Shown: positions 28,014 to 37,442, numbered from the stretch's first letter. The stretch: DNA of 64,000 nt from Chitinophaga arvensicola (GCF_900110835.1 NZ_FOJG01000001.1:372001-436000); one strand, 5' to 3'. Program-made: numbers and translations. Notes: generated from the sequence alone by a model not told the origin.

Positions 28014-28031
28014 ATCGTAAGGTTTAATGGA

Positions 28032-28382
28032 TTATTTTCCTTCTTCGGCAGCCTGTTTTGCCTGGAACTTCTTTAAGAAGTCTTTCGCGAAAACACGTAT
28101 ATCGTCTGCCTGGTCTTTGTAAGGAGTCGCTCTTCCATAGGTATCGGCCATGGTCATCATGGTCTGGAAAAAGAAGTCCGCCATTTCATCCACCATCATG
28201 TCTTTTGTCCACAGATCGATGCGCAGGGCCGCCTTCTCTGCTGAATCCCAGAAAGACACCATCATGCCCTTGGCCTTCAACATCCGCTCATCTTTGTTAT
28301 CGGTAGCGCTCCATTCTATTGACTCGGGCACTTTCTGATCGTCCAGTCCAACCTGGATCTTTATGGTAGATACTTTACTCAT
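28032..28382 (-). CDS. gldC: Gliding-motility protein GldC
   Basis: The 116-residue cytosolic protein matches GldC by MSKVSTIKIQVGLDDQKVPESIEW, the LKAKGMMVSFWDSAEKAALRIDLWTKDMMVDEMADFFFQTM core and a C-terminal FAKDFLKKFQAKQAA. GldC is widely conserved in Bacteroidota, and its gliding/T9SS role is accessory. ATG 28382 gives the canonical start; an in-frame TTG at 28391 is unlikely. It lies 20 bp after a GT4 gene and just before yqeY, all on the minus strand. Confidence 0.9.
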   Translation of the reverse strand: MSKVSTIKIQVGLDDQKVPESIEWSATDNKDERMLKAKGMMVSFWDSAEKAALRIDLWTKDMMVDEMADFFFQTMMTMADTYGRATPYKDQADDIRVFAKDFLKKFQAKQAAEEGK

Positions 28383-28411
28383 GATTTTCAATTAAAGCGC
28401 AAAAATAGCCA

Positions 28412-29551
28412 TCATTTAGTGATTTTGGAAAAACCGCTTCCTGTGAGCTGCAACCACCACTGCTCCGCAGCATATTCCCAACTACTGAAAGGCTTTGCCG
28501 GAGGCGCCTTTGCAAGCAAACGGGCCCTCAGTTGTTCATCTTTATATAAAAGACTCATCTTCTCAGACAGGTCGTCCAGGCTGGCCGGATCAGCGTATAA
28601 TACTGCATCTCCGCCGGCTTCCCTTGCTGCCGGACTATCCAGGGCTATTACCGGCACTTCACAACGCTGCGCTGCATAGATAGGTAACGCAAGCCCCTCA
28701 AACCTCGACGGATATACGAGTGCATAAGCCCCTCCCGTAAGCCGGGCGAGGGTATCTTCATCGGCGTTTTCTATACAAACCACATCCTGGCGGAACTTAT
28801 AGCTTTGTAAAGCAGTGGCAATATCAGCGCCCGCCTGGGTAATCCGCCCGGCCAGTACCAGTTTGATATTACTCCGTTGCCTTTTCTTCAGGGCCGAAAA
28901 TGCTTTCAGCACCGGCAGTATATTGTTCCGTGGATGCATACTGCCTGTTACCAGGAAATATTCTGCCCCACCGGCAAATGCTTTCTTTACCGCTTCCCGC
29001 TGCTCCCATTCCAGGGGTTTGTACCCGGAAGCGATACCCGTATCCAGGCGCACCAGCTTATCTTTCACGCCGGGTGCATACCGAAGCAGTTCTTCTTTAC
29101 CGGTATCCGATAATACCGCCACCCTCCTGGCACGCTCCAGGTATTTGGTGATATTATTTTTCAGGGAACGTTGCTGTACACCGGGTTGTAAACCGGCGTC
29201 CCGTAAAAAAGATAAATCCCGCAATAATAAGCCCGCAGGCACCTTACTACGCAAGGGCAATGCACCATCCAGCCCGAGAAACAGATCCGGCCGGAAAGGC
29301 TTCATCGCCCGCACCAGCTGCCATTCCTGCCACCAATACAGATGCCAGGGCTTATTGCCTTTCAGTGGCAACAACACCTTGGTTACATTGGCCGGAAAGT
29401 CCAGTCCGGTGGGTATCTCCCCATCAAAAAAAAAGGTAAACTGATGGGCTGGCTGTTGCCGGCACATCGCCAGTATTATTTCCGTTGCCACACTCCCCGT
29501 ATCGGCAGGCATGTCCTGTCGTAAACAAGCGGCATTAACAGCAATTTGCAT
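28412..29551 (-). CDS. Family 4 glycosyltransferase
   Basis: The 379-residue GT-B enzyme has the GT4 nucleotide-sugar site: EYFLVTGSMHPRNN (linker), KLVLAGRI, and VYPSRFEGLALPIYAAQRCEVPVIALDSPAAREAGGDAVLY, including the E-x7-E element. It lacks a signal peptide. ATG 29551 (MQIAVNAACLRQD) is preferred over an upstream in-frame alternative start. The sugar donor and acceptor are unknown. It heads the gene run gldC-yqeY-cvpA, behind a TAnnTTTG promoter. Confidence 0.88.
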   Translation of the reverse strand: MQIAVNAACLRQDMPADTGSVATEIILAMCRQQPAHQFTFFFDGEIPTGLDFPANVTKVLLPLKGNKPWHLYWWQEWQLVRAMKPFRPDLFLGLDGALPLRSKVPAGLLLRDLSFLRDAGLQPGVQQRSLKNNITKYLERARRVAVLSDTGKEELLRYAPGVKDKLVRLDTGIASGYKPLEWEQREAVKKAFAGGAEYFLVTGSMHPRNNILPVLKAFSALKKRQRSNIKLVLAGRITQAGADIATALQSYKFRQDVVCIENADEDTLARLTGGAYALVYPSRFEGLALPIYAAQRCEVPVIALDSPAAREAGGDAVLYADPASLDDLSEKMSLLYKDEQLRARLLAKAPPAKPFSSWEYAAEQWWLQLTGSGFSKITK

Positions 29552-29577
29552 AAACGATTCCTTTGTCTGCGAGCATG

Positions 29578-29585
29578 CAAACCTA
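29578..29585 (-). promoter_or_regulatory. Promoter -7 element of the GT4-gldC operon
   Basis: The minus strand reads TAGGTTTG, a full TAnnTTTG match 26 bp upstream of the GT4 ATG. The -33 box is not obvious. Confidence 0.5.
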
Positions 29586-29627
29586 CACAATTTTAGATTC
29601 GGGAGAGGTGGATTTTGTTGGCCCCCG

Positions 29628-30059
29628 TTATTCAGCAGACTTATTGGTCAGATAAAATACCTGTGGGGCGGTTACATTCCCGGTATTACCCAGTGAAGCA
29701 AGCTTAACAGTTACTTCATATGTTTTTAATGGTTTCAGGTGACGAAGTGTAATAGTAACCGGAGTTGCTTTAATATCCGCTATATCATCCTGCCCTAAAG
29801 GAATGTTGCCTGTTTCCGTAGCCACATTCAGTGTTACTTTGACACCTTTTTCCGGCAGTTTGGAAGTAATATTCAGCTTTAACGCATAGGTGCTGTCCTG
29901 GGCAATATTATATTTCCCTAATTGCACATCCGGTAACACAAAAGCCAATGTTTCTTCCTGAGTACTGGGAGCGGGATTATCGCTTTTCTTCTTTTTACAG
30001 GAAGAAAAAGTAAGCAACGCAACGGCTAAAAATGCAGGGAAACAAGTCTTCAGTAGCAT
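29628..30059 (-). CDS. Small lipoprotein, function unknown
   Basis: The 143-residue protein has a lipoprotein signal (LLKTCFPAFLAVALLTFSSC; lipobox FSSC) followed by KKKKSDNPAPSTQEETL, a short linker. The remainder (about 40-143) is beta-rich and Ig-like (KLNITSKLPEKGVKVTLNV, ITLRHLKPLKTYEVTVKLASLG). It is likely anchored in the envelope. No family is recognised. It lies 48 bp after the permease gene on the same strand. Confidence 0.75.
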   Translation of the reverse strand: MLLKTCFPAFLAVALLTFSSCKKKKSDNPAPSTQEETLAFVLPDVQLGKYNIAQDSTYALKLNITSKLPEKGVKVTLNVATETGNIPLGQDDIADIKATPVTITLRHLKPLKTYEVTVKLASLGNTGNVTAPQVFYLTNKSAE

Positions 30060-30107
30060 ATTTCGAGTTATATAGGAATATGAAATTAGCTTTTTTTTAT
30101 ATGCAAA

Positions 30108-31226
30108 TCAAATTTTACTTCTTACATCCAGGGCATCCCGTAATCCGTTGCCTAACAAATTGAACGCCAGTACCAGCAACATGATGGCCATTCCGGGCGC
30201 CAGCGCCAGCAAGGGGTTATGGGTAATAATGAAGTTGTAGTTTTCTTTGATCATCAGCCCCCAGGAAGGTTGCGGCGGTTGTACTCCCACCCCCAGGAAA
30301 CTCAGTCCTGCTTCCACCACAATTGCTGTGGCAAAGTTGCCCGCAGCCACCACCATCACCGGCCCCAGGATATTTGGCAGGATATGTTTTGTGATAATCC
30401 GTACATGTCCGTATCCCAGTGCCCTCGCGGCTTCTATGTATTCCAACTCCCGGATGGCCAGTACCTGTCCACGGATAATACGGGCCACTCCCACCCACAT
30501 GGTAAGTCCCACAGCAATAAATACCTGCCAGAAGCCTTTTCCCAGCGCCAGCGTCAGCGCAAATACCAATAACAGCGTGGGCATAGCCCATACTACGTTT
30601 ACCAGCCACATCACCACATCATCGGTCCGGCCTTTGAAATATCCTGCCACCGCGCCAAGCAACACACCGATACTCAGGGATATCACCACAGCAATACAGC
30701 CCACACCCAGGCTTACGCGGGTACCTATCAGGAGGCGGCTTAAAATGTCGCGGCCAAATTTGTCGGTGCCCAGCCAGTAAGTACGGGTAAAAATTCTTCC
30801 CTGTAAGTTTTGCTGTAACTGCGCTGATGTAAGAGCGCCGTGCGGTTCATCGCCATACCAGAGCTTCGCCAAAGAATAGGTTTCCTCCCGGCTGGTAGAT
30901 TCGTCTACGTAACGTTGTACCACCAATACACTATCGCGGAATTGCCAGGAACGGATGGGGATCCAGGTCATAGATGCCTCACGGCCACTAAAAATCTTTT
31001 GAAAAAGAGAGGAAGAAGGAGGCTGCTGTTCTTTATTTACAGCCAGCATGTGAATACGGAAACCGGGATGCTGCCCTTCTATTTCCAATACCATCCGGTT
31101 GGCATTGGGCGTATTATCCGGTGCTATTACGTATGCAAAAATGCTGATCAGCACCGCTGCGGCAATGACCACTAAACCGGCCACCGCTCCCTTATTGCGG
31201 TACAATCTTTTCCAGTAAGGTTGCAT
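30108..31226 (-). CDS. Peptide/nickel-type ABC transporter permease (DppC-like)
   Basis: The 372-residue protein has an N-terminal transmembrane segment (GAVAGLVVIAAAVLISIFAYVIAP) and then a ~100-residue extracytoplasmic insertion before the transport domain. The core carries WLGTDKFGRDILSRLLIGTRVSL and the EAA loop EAARALGYGHVRIITKHILPN, with five further helices. This is DppC/OppC type. A DppB partner, ATPase and binding protein are absent nearby, so the rest of the transporter must be encoded elsewhere. The insertion is longer than typical for DppC. ATG 31226 is chosen (the TTG upstream is less likely). Confidence 0.85.
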   Translation of the reverse strand: MQPYWKRLYRNKGAVAGLVVIAAAVLISIFAYVIAPDNTPNANRMVLEIEGQHPGFRIHMLAVNKEQQPPSSSLFQKIFSGREASMTWIPIRSWQFRDSVLVVQRYVDESTSREETYSLAKLWYGDEPHGALTSAQLQQNLQGRIFTRTYWLGTDKFGRDILSRLLIGTRVSLGVGCIAVVISLSIGVLLGAVAGYFKGRTDDVVMWLVNVVWAMPTLLLVFALTLALGKGFWQVFIAVGLTMWVGVARIIRGQVLAIRELEYIEAARALGYGHVRIITKHILPNILGPVMVVAAGNFATAIVVEAGLSFLGVGVQPPQPSWGLMIKENYNFIITHNPLLALAPGMAIMLLVLAFNLLGNGLRDALDVRSKI

Positions 31227-31246
31227 ATCTGACAAAGGCGGCGATT

Positions 31247-32392
31247 TTAGTTAACCTGCCGGCCCTTCCACTGATAACTCCCAAACTTTCCCAGCCAGCC
31301 GGCAACAACAATATAAGGAATATGAAATATCTGCCCCGGAATAAACCATAGCAGCAATTCTGTTTTATTGAAAAACTTCGCCACCGGCAGAAGGAAATAG
31401 AGTTCCAGGGTGACTTTAAACAGCAGAATAATCAGGAACCATGGCCACCACACCGGCAGGAACAGCGCCATTACAGCAAATGCCAGCATACCGGCGTTGA
31501 ACAGATATACCAGCAGCAATACCCAGGTAAGGCGCTTATCTTCGTACTTATCGGCTTTGGACGACCAGCGGATACGCTGGTTCATAAAGTCTTTCAGCGT
31601 ATCTACCGCCAGCGTGCGCACCACGGCTTCCTCGCATTTCAGGTAGGCTACTTTATCAGGATAAGCACTGTAAATTTTATACATGAGCAGCATGTCATCG
31701 CCGGAAGCAATGTTATCGATCCCGGAGAAACCGCCTACCTCGTGAAAGGCCTGTTTTTCGTAAGCCAGGTTGGCGCCATTGCACATGGTACCGGAGGCCA
31801 GTTCGGCGGCGGCTCCGGTGATACCCTGCATGGTCATGAAATCGAGTGATTGCAGTCTTTTAAAGAAGTTGTGCTCTTTGTAAAAGCTAACCGGTGCGGC
31901 AATGAATTTCGGGCGATGTTGTTCGTAAAACTGTACCACTGTTTCGATCCAGCGCGGTCCCATCACACAATCTGCGTCTGTGGTTACAATCAGATCACCT
32001 TTTGCCTGTGAAATGGCTATTTCTATGGCTTTTTTCTTGAATGAATTCAGTCTTTCCTCCAGGTTGAGATGTTCCCTTAATTCCAGCAGACGAATATTGG
32101 CAGCGGGGAAATTACGCACTACGGCTGCGGTATCATCCGTGGAAAAATCATCAATCACGATGACCTCCAATAAAGCGGCGGAATAAGTTTGCTTCTGTAA
32201 AGCCTCCAGTAGTGCCGGAAGATTATCCGCTTCATTCCTGGCCGGTATGATCACTGTAACTGCCGTATGGCCCCCCGATTTCTGGGTGACAGGTGAAAAA
32301 TTCTTCAGGCGCTTCCAGCCCAGGCTATACCACAGCATCAGTATGCCATAACCCAAAGCCAGCACCATTAATATCATTACGAAAAGATACAT
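31247..32392 (-). CDS. Membrane-bound family 2 glycosyltransferase
   Basis: The 381-residue GT-A enzyme is flanked by helices: one at the N-terminus (LFVMILMVLALGYGILMLWYSL) and three near the C-terminus (about 295-365). The catalytic domain shows TVIIPARNEADNLPALL, VIDDFSTDD, the DxD motif TTDADCVMGP and a QRIRWSSK motif typical of processive or membrane GT2 enzymes. It may glycosylate a lipid or polysaccharide at the inner membrane. It starts 5 bp from the end of the hydrolase gene, so co-transcription is likely. Confidence 0.88.
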   Translation of the reverse strand: MYLFVMILMVLALGYGILMLWYSLGWKRLKNFSPVTQKSGGHTAVTVIIPARNEADNLPALLEALQKQTYSAALLEVIVIDDFSTDDTAAVVRNFPAANIRLLELREHLNLEERLNSFKKKAIEIAISQAKGDLIVTTDADCVMGPRWIETVVQFYEQHRPKFIAAPVSFYKEHNFFKRLQSLDFMTMQGITGAAAELASGTMCNGANLAYEKQAFHEVGGFSGIDNIASGDDMLLMYKIYSAYPDKVAYLKCEEAVVRTLAVDTLKDFMNQRIRWSSKADKYEDKRLTWVLLLVYLFNAGMLAFAVMALFLPVWWPWFLIILLFKVTLELYFLLPVAKFFNKTELLLWFIPGQIFHIPYIVVAGWLGKFGSYQWKGRQVN

Positions 32393-32397
32393 TCAGA

Positions 32398-33198
32398 TTA
32401 CAGATTTGTTTTGATGATAAGTCCCAGCTGTGTGGAAATCAGCTGATGTCCTTTGTCCAGTACCAGTATCTTACATGGAAAAGAGCCATCTGCGAAGCGG
32501 GTACCCAGCACAGGTGGAATTACACGGTCATATTTCCCGAATATCAGGAGAGTTAGAACGTTATATCTGGCTAATAATTGTTTACATCGTTTTTTATCAG
32601 GCATCATGTGACGGAGATTTGTCCATACATTGTACACCAGGGCCCGTTTCTCCGGTTCATTCATGCGGTGCAAGGCAAACTTATACACGCTCTGGTTGAG
32701 CAGTCCCAGTTTCCGCCAGGTATGCAACAATGTAAAAAACAACCGGGGATGGCCGGTATTGTATTTAAACAGGCTATTACCCACCGTGGTTTGTGTAACG
32801 AACATATGCCATGGATTATTCCTAAGGCCGTCTCCTGCGGCAAGCATCAGCCGGTTGATACGATCGGCCATCTTTTCCACCAGGCATAGCGCCAGCCGGC
32901 CGCCCATGCTGTACCCCAGCAGGGAAAAGCGTTGTTTGCCCTGCTGTTGCAGGATCATTTCCACCAGCGCCACGAGATCCTCTTTTTCGAATACCCGGTT
33001 TTCCTGCCATTGTGTATCGCCGTGCAAAGGCATATCCAACGCTACCAGGGTGAAAGTATCGCCGAGAATGGCGGTTAGCGGTTGAAAATGAGCAGCACTT
33101 TCGCCAAAGCCATGTAAGCAGATCAATAGTTCCTCTCCGGCACCTTCACAGGTGCCGTGAAACCGGCTTTTCAGATATGACAGATAAAAATCAGGCAT
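32398..33198 (-). CDS. Alpha/beta hydrolase
   Basis: The 266-residue alpha/beta hydrolase shows LICLHGFGESAAHF, the nucleophile elbow SLLGYSMGGRLAL, LIFGKYDRVIPP (acid) and the histidine in LDKGHQLI. The N-terminus MPDFYLSYLKSRFHGTCEGAGEE has no signal peptide. It is distinct from the hydrolase at 26064. ATG 33198 is chosen over an in-frame TTG four codons up. The GT2 gene follows with a 5-bp gap. Confidence 0.86.
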   Translation of the reverse strand: MPDFYLSYLKSRFHGTCEGAGEELLICLHGFGESAAHFQPLTAILGDTFTLVALDMPLHGDTQWQENRVFEKEDLVALVEMILQQQGKQRFSLLGYSMGGRLALCLVEKMADRINRLMLAAGDGLRNNPWHMFVTQTTVGNSLFKYNTGHPRLFFTLLHTWRKLGLLNQSVYKFALHRMNEPEKRALVYNVWTNLRHMMPDKKRCKQLLARYNVLTLLIFGKYDRVIPPVLGTRFADGSFPCKILVLDKGHQLISTQLGLIIKTNL

Positions 33199-33652
33199 AA
33201 AGGGGAACAATGATACAGAATAAAGCGCAGAGGAGAAAGAGAAAGGTTGTAATACAGGAGGAAAACGGATCTCACTTGATCATTACCTGCGGTGAAGGTG
33301 CTGTTAACCTGACGATGAGGTGGACTTGATACGCTTAAGCACTGCTTATTCAGCGCTGCAAAGGTGGATTTGACCAGCCCCCGACGCGGAGTAAAAATGG
33401 ACTTGCTGCGGTCTGTCTCCCGGGAGAGCGCCTGCCGCCGGGCCTGAACCCGGGAAAGCCACCTGCAGGAAAACATCTGCCGGGTTTATTTTTTGTTAAA
33501 AAACAAGTGCACTTTCATAGGTCTGGCCCATTTAGTTTACATTCAGTAAGTTAAAATGGAAGCTACCAGGGAAATCAGTTAAACCCTCCCTTTGACCGGT
33601 TTTGCTTAATGCTTTTTTCAGTAAATTACAGAACTACCAAAAATACAGTAAC
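33199..33652. other. GC-richer non-coding gap with palindromes
   Basis: No credible gene: a 101-codon minus-strand frame here lacks any family pattern. Two perfect palindromes occur: TCTCCCGGGAGA (33416-33427) and CCTGCAGG (33462-33469). Three loose copies of a TGGAyTTGm word occur around 33323, 33365 and 33397. The promoter of the acyl-CoA dehydrogenase should lie near 33530-33640, but no full TAnnTTTG match is clear. Confidence 0.35.
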
Positions 33653-35446
33653 ATGGACGCAACAGTTGAAAATAAGACTGCGTTGAAAGGCGCAGAATTT
33701 CTGGTTAAGGAAAGTGCTCCTGAGGAAGTGTTTACTCCCGAAGATTTTTCGGAAGAGCAGCTGATGATCAAGGACATGGCAGATCAGTTTATCAGCAAAG
33801 AGGTAACACCGATTGTGGAGCGGATTGACAAGCAGGAAGAAGGATTGATGCAATCGCTTTTAGAAAAAGCAGGAGAACAAGGTTTGTTAGGTGCATCTTT
33901 TCCTGAGGAATATGGTGGCCTGGGTAAAGACTTTGTCACAGCAACGATCATCAACGAAGGACTGGGTGCCGGGCACTCCTTCTCCGTTGCCATGGCGGCT
34001 CATACGGGTATCGGCTCCTTACCGATCCTCTACTTTGGTACAGAAGAACAGAAACAAAAATATATACCCAAACTGGCCACCGGAGAGATGAAAGGCGCAT
34101 ATGCCCTCACTGAACCGGATTCCGGGTCGGATGCATTGGGCGCCAAAACCACCGCTAAATTAACGGAGGATGGCAAATTCTATCTCCTCAACGGGCAGAA
34201 AAGCTGGATTACCAATTCCGGCTTTGCTGATGTATTTACCGTATTCGCAAAGATCGACGGTGATAAGTTTACCGCATTCATCGTAGATAAAGGCACCCCG
34301 GGATTTACGCTGGGCGCAGAAGAACATAAAATGGGAATCAAGGGTTCCTCTACCCGCCAGATCTACTTCCAGGACGCCAAAGTACCTGCAGAAAATGTAT
34401 TGGGCGTTATAGGAAAGGGTCACCTGATAGCCTTTAACATCCTGAACATTGGCCGGTTGAAACTCTGTGCTGCTGCATTGGGCGCCGCCAAAAAATGTAT
34501 CAATACGTCCGTACAATACGCCAATACCCGCACCCAGTTTAAACAACCGATCGCCAATTTCGGCGCTATCAAACATAAGCTGGCGGAAATGGCGATCCGT
34601 ACCTGGACATCAGAATCGGCGCTGTTCCGTACTGCACAACTGATTGATGACAAAGAAAAAGAACTGCTGGCCGCAGGCAAACCGTTCAACGAAGCCTTAC
34701 TGGGCGCCGCTGAAGAGTATGCCGTAGAATGCGCCATCCTGAAAGTAAACGGCTCCGAAGTACTGGACTACGTAGTGGATGAAGGGGTGCAGATTCATGG
34801 TGGTAACGGTTTCAGTGATGAGTACATCATTTCGAAAGCCTACCGCGATTCCCGCATCAACCGCATCTTTGAAGGTACCAACGAAATTAACCGGTTGCTG
34901 ACCCTCGACATGACACTGAAACGTGCATTGAAAGGGAAACTGGACCTGATGACACCAGCCATGAACGTGATGAAGGAACTGATGAGCATTCCTGATTTCG
35001 GCGATGATGATGAAAGTGCTTTCAGCAAAGAAAGGAAGATGATTACCAACTTCAAGAAAGCCATCCTCATGGCTGCCGGAGCTGCTGCGCAAAAGCTGAT
35101 GGTAAAGCTGGAAAATGAACAGGAAATACTGATGGATATCGCCGATATGGCCATCGAAACATTTGTTGCGGAAAGCGCCCTGCTGCGTTTAATAAAATTG
35201 AACGCCAGCAAAGGTGAAAGCGCGTCATCGCTGCAAACAGATATTGTACGCACCTTTATCTATGATGCGGCAGACCGTATCAATAAATCAGGTAAAGACG
35301 CCATCAATGCCTTTGCAGAAGGCGACGAACAACGTATGATGCTGCTCGGCCTCAAACGCTTCACAAAAGCAGAACCATTTAATGCAAAAGATGCCCGCAG
35401 AAGAATAGCGGACAAACTCATTGCAGATAATAAATACAGCTGGTAA
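33653..35446 (+). CDS. Acyl-CoA dehydrogenase (VLCAD-like, long form)
   Basis: The 597-residue FAD enzyme introduces the trans-2 double bond in beta-oxidation. Motifs: AYALTEPDSGSDA and LNGQKSWITNSGFADVFTVFA (FAD/substrate), the C-terminal catalytic region RDSRINRIFEGTNEINRLL containing the base-position glutamate, and GVQIHGGNGFSDEYIISKAYRDSR. The ~190-residue C-terminal extension matches long, VLCAD-like bacterial enzymes. ATG 33653 (MDATVENKTALKG) is chosen over an upstream start because homology begins there. It is followed by an 18-bp-stem hairpin. Confidence 0.93.
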   Translation: MDATVENKTALKGAEFLVKESAPEEVFTPEDFSEEQLMIKDMADQFISKEVTPIVERIDKQEEGLMQSLLEKAGEQGLLGASFPEEYGGLGKDFVTATIINEGLGAGHSFSVAMAAHTGIGSLPILYFGTEEQKQKYIPKLATGEMKGAYALTEPDSGSDALGAKTTAKLTEDGKFYLLNGQKSWITNSGFADVFTVFAKIDGDKFTAFIVDKGTPGFTLGAEEHKMGIKGSSTRQIYFQDAKVPAENVLGVIGKGHLIAFNILNIGRLKLCAAALGAAKKCINTSVQYANTRTQFKQPIANFGAIKHKLAEMAIRTWTSESALFRTAQLIDDKEKELLAAGKPFNEALLGAAEEYAVECAILKVNGSEVLDYVVDEGVQIHGGNGFSDEYIISKAYRDSRINRIFEGTNEINRLLTLDMTLKRALKGKLDLMTPAMNVMKELMSIPDFGDDDESAFSKERKMITNFKKAILMAAGAAAQKLMVKLENEQEILMDIADMAIETFVAESALLRLIKLNASKGESASSLQTDIVRTFIYDAADRINKSGKDAINAFAEGDEQRMMLLGLKRFTKAEPFNAKDARRRIADKLIADNKYSW

Positions 35447-35459
35447 TCACTGGCTCACA

Positions 35460-35501
35460 GCATTTAGCATCCGGGAACTTCTTTTCCCGGATGCTAAATG
35501 C
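35460..35501 (+). terminator. Strong hairpin after the acyl-CoA dehydrogenase
   Basis: GCATTTAGCATCCGGGAA (35460-35477) pairs perfectly over 18 bp with the reverse complement at 35484-35501, with loop cttctt. It starts 13 nt after the stop. There is no T-run, so termination may be factor-dependent or the hairpin may stabilise the 3' end. Confidence 0.6.
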
Positions 35502-35576
35502 TAAATACCAAAACCTTTTCTCCTATTCCCCTCACCTGCTTATCTTTACCATCTTTCAAGATATTGATGACAGGGT

Positions 35577-37325
35577 ATGATGCTATCAGCAAAGTTTTTT
35601 TCTCCGTTTTTTATAATTATCTGTATCCCCTTTTTTGCAAGCAGCCAGGCTACACTGCGTCTCAGTCAGCCTTCCAGGGATCAAAGTAATGTAAGCACCG
35701 CCAAACAATTCATCGCAGGGCGTACCTGCGCCGGTTGTACCGTGAAGATCAACAGCGATACCGTACACGTATATACGACGGGCACCTTCGCCGCAAAGTA
35801 TGAACTGTCTGCCGGCAGAAACGCGTTTACCGTTACTACTACTGCTCCTAACGGAGAAACCTCAACGAAAAATATTGTCTTTTACTTCAGCACGCCACCT
35901 GCACCATCTGCCACTTCCATTTTCAGGATCGATTATATGGAGATCTCACCCAGTGGTAACCTCCAGCTCATGGAAGGAGATACCCTGCGTATAAAAATGA
36001 AAGGCTACCCCGGCGAAAGTGCCAGCTGGTTTAATGATGTACCATTAAAGGAATTGCCTACCTCCCAAACCGGTGGTGTACCGGGCATCTACAGTGGTAG
36101 CTATATACTGCAAGCCAAAGATTCCCTGCTGAATGGGAAAATCATCGGTCGGTTGCGTAAACGCAGTGGGGAAACTGCCATCCTGGGCAGCACTTACCGC
36201 TACAGCATGATGCGCAACGAAATACCTCTCACCGGCCGCACCATCGATAACATGACCTATCTCACGGCCAGTCCGCATGGGGACCGCCTCGGACCTGATA
36301 AGATCGGCTACCTGGATAAGGATGTATTACTACATATCGTGGGCAGGCAGGGTGATTACTACAAAGTGAAGCTGTCGTCCCGTACCACTGCCTTCATACC
36401 AGAGCCACTGGTAGACACGGAGATTCCCCAGGAGCAGCTGCCCGTGAGCATTGCAGACGACGCCAAAATATGGGGCGATGAAAAATACGACTATGTATCC
36501 GTTGCCTTGTCTGATAAATTGCCTTATACCTCCACCCAGCTGGTATCTTCCAAAAAAATTATTGTTGATATACACGGCGCCTATGCGGAAAAGGGCCTGA
36601 ACACGGTATTGCAAAATACCAAAGAAATTACCTCTGTTGGCTGGGGACAGCCCACGCCTGATGTATGCCGCATGGTGATTTCCCTTCAACATGCCCCCTG
36701 GGGCTACCAGGTGTATTATGAAAATAACCGCATTGTTGTAAAGGTAAAACGCCCACCGCAGACCCCATCTCTCAGAAATATGGTCATTGGCCTGGATGCC
36801 GGCCATGGTGGTAGTAATCCGGGGGCTACCGGTCTTACCGGCGCTGTGGAAAAAAACCTGACACTGGTGCTTTCGTTACAACTGAAAGCATTGCTGGAAA
36901 GAGAAGGCGCAACGGTGATCATGACGCGCACTACAGAGAAATTTGTTGCCAATGAAGACCGGCTGTCCCTGTTCCGCCGGACTAACCCCGACCTGCTGTT
37001 GAGTATTCACCTGAATTCTTCTGCGAACCCGGTAGATGCCTATGGCACCGCCACCTACTATAAACAACCTTTTTGTGAACCACTCAATGCCGCTATACAT
37101 GAGCGTTTACTGCAAACAGGACTGTATGATTTCGGGAATAACGCCGGATTTAATTTTATTCTCAATAATCCTACAGAGTTTCCGGATGCGTTGGTGGAAA
37201 CGCTTTTTCTCAGCAATCCGGGCGATGAAGAAAAGATACTGGATCCGGCTTTTCAGCGGCAGGTGGTAACGGCGATTGTGGAGGGAATGAAGGATTATCT
37301 GAAGGAAGCGGTGAAGTCGAGGTAA
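35577..37325 (+). CDS. Exported N-acetylmuramoyl-L-alanine amidase (Amidase_3)
   Basis: The 582-residue protein has a signal peptide (FFSPFFIIICIPFFASSQA). Residues ~30-390 hold beta domains, probably including an SH3-like region around GPDKIGYLDKDVLLHIVGRQGDYYKVKL. The C-terminal ~180 residues form an Amidase_3 domain: VIGLDAGHGGSNPGA (zinc His), ERED-type loop FVANEDRLSLFRRTNPDLLLSIHLNSS (second His), and VETLFLSNPGDEE (catalytic Glu). It should cleave peptide stems from muramic acid in the periplasm, for cell separation or turnover. It is followed by repeat copy A. Confidence 0.92.
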   Translation: MMLSAKFFSPFFIIICIPFFASSQATLRLSQPSRDQSNVSTAKQFIAGRTCAGCTVKINSDTVHVYTTGTFAAKYELSAGRNAFTVTTTAPNGETSTKNIVFYFSTPPAPSATSIFRIDYMEISPSGNLQLMEGDTLRIKMKGYPGESASWFNDVPLKELPTSQTGGVPGIYSGSYILQAKDSLLNGKIIGRLRKRSGETAILGSTYRYSMMRNEIPLTGRTIDNMTYLTASPHGDRLGPDKIGYLDKDVLLHIVGRQGDYYKVKLSSRTTAFIPEPLVDTEIPQEQLPVSIADDAKIWGDEKYDYVSVALSDKLPYTSTQLVSSKKIIVDIHGAYAEKGLNTVLQNTKEITSVGWGQPTPDVCRMVISLQHAPWGYQVYYENNRIVVKVKRPPQTPSLRNMVIGLDAGHGGSNPGATGLTGAVEKNLTLVLSLQLKALLEREGATVIMTRTTEKFVANEDRLSLFRRTNPDLLLSIHLNSSANPVDAYGTATYYKQPFCEPLNAAIHERLLQTGLYDFGNNAGFNFILNNPTEFPDALVETLFLSNPGDEEKILDPAFQRQVVTAIVEGMKDYLKEAVKSR

Positions 37326-37333
37326 GGCTGCTT

Positions 37334-37442
37334 TTGTCTTTCTCCCGATTAGGCTGATTTTACTGATTTGATTTTAGGGATTTAAAATGATTTGGGGGGA
37401 GATAGAAGCGAATGCTTTTATCTCCCCCCAAATCATTTTAAA
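37334..37442 (+). repeat. Repeat family copy A: long perfect hairpin element
   Basis: A hairpin with 24-bp perfect arms (37381-37404 and 37419-37442) continues through a G-T pair and four more pairs to a 4-nt loop (gaat). The core reads GGGGAGATAGAAG ... CTTTTATCTCCCC. The preceding 45 bp (gtctttctcccgattagg..., then ...ttttagggattt) is shared with copy C. It lies between the convergent amidase and M28 genes and likely ends both transcripts. Confidence 0.8.

Noticed and set aside
33171..33476. 101-codon minus-strand frame upstream of the hydrolase
   Set aside because: It overlaps the hydrolase start and shows no domain, signal peptide or codon pattern like its neighbours.
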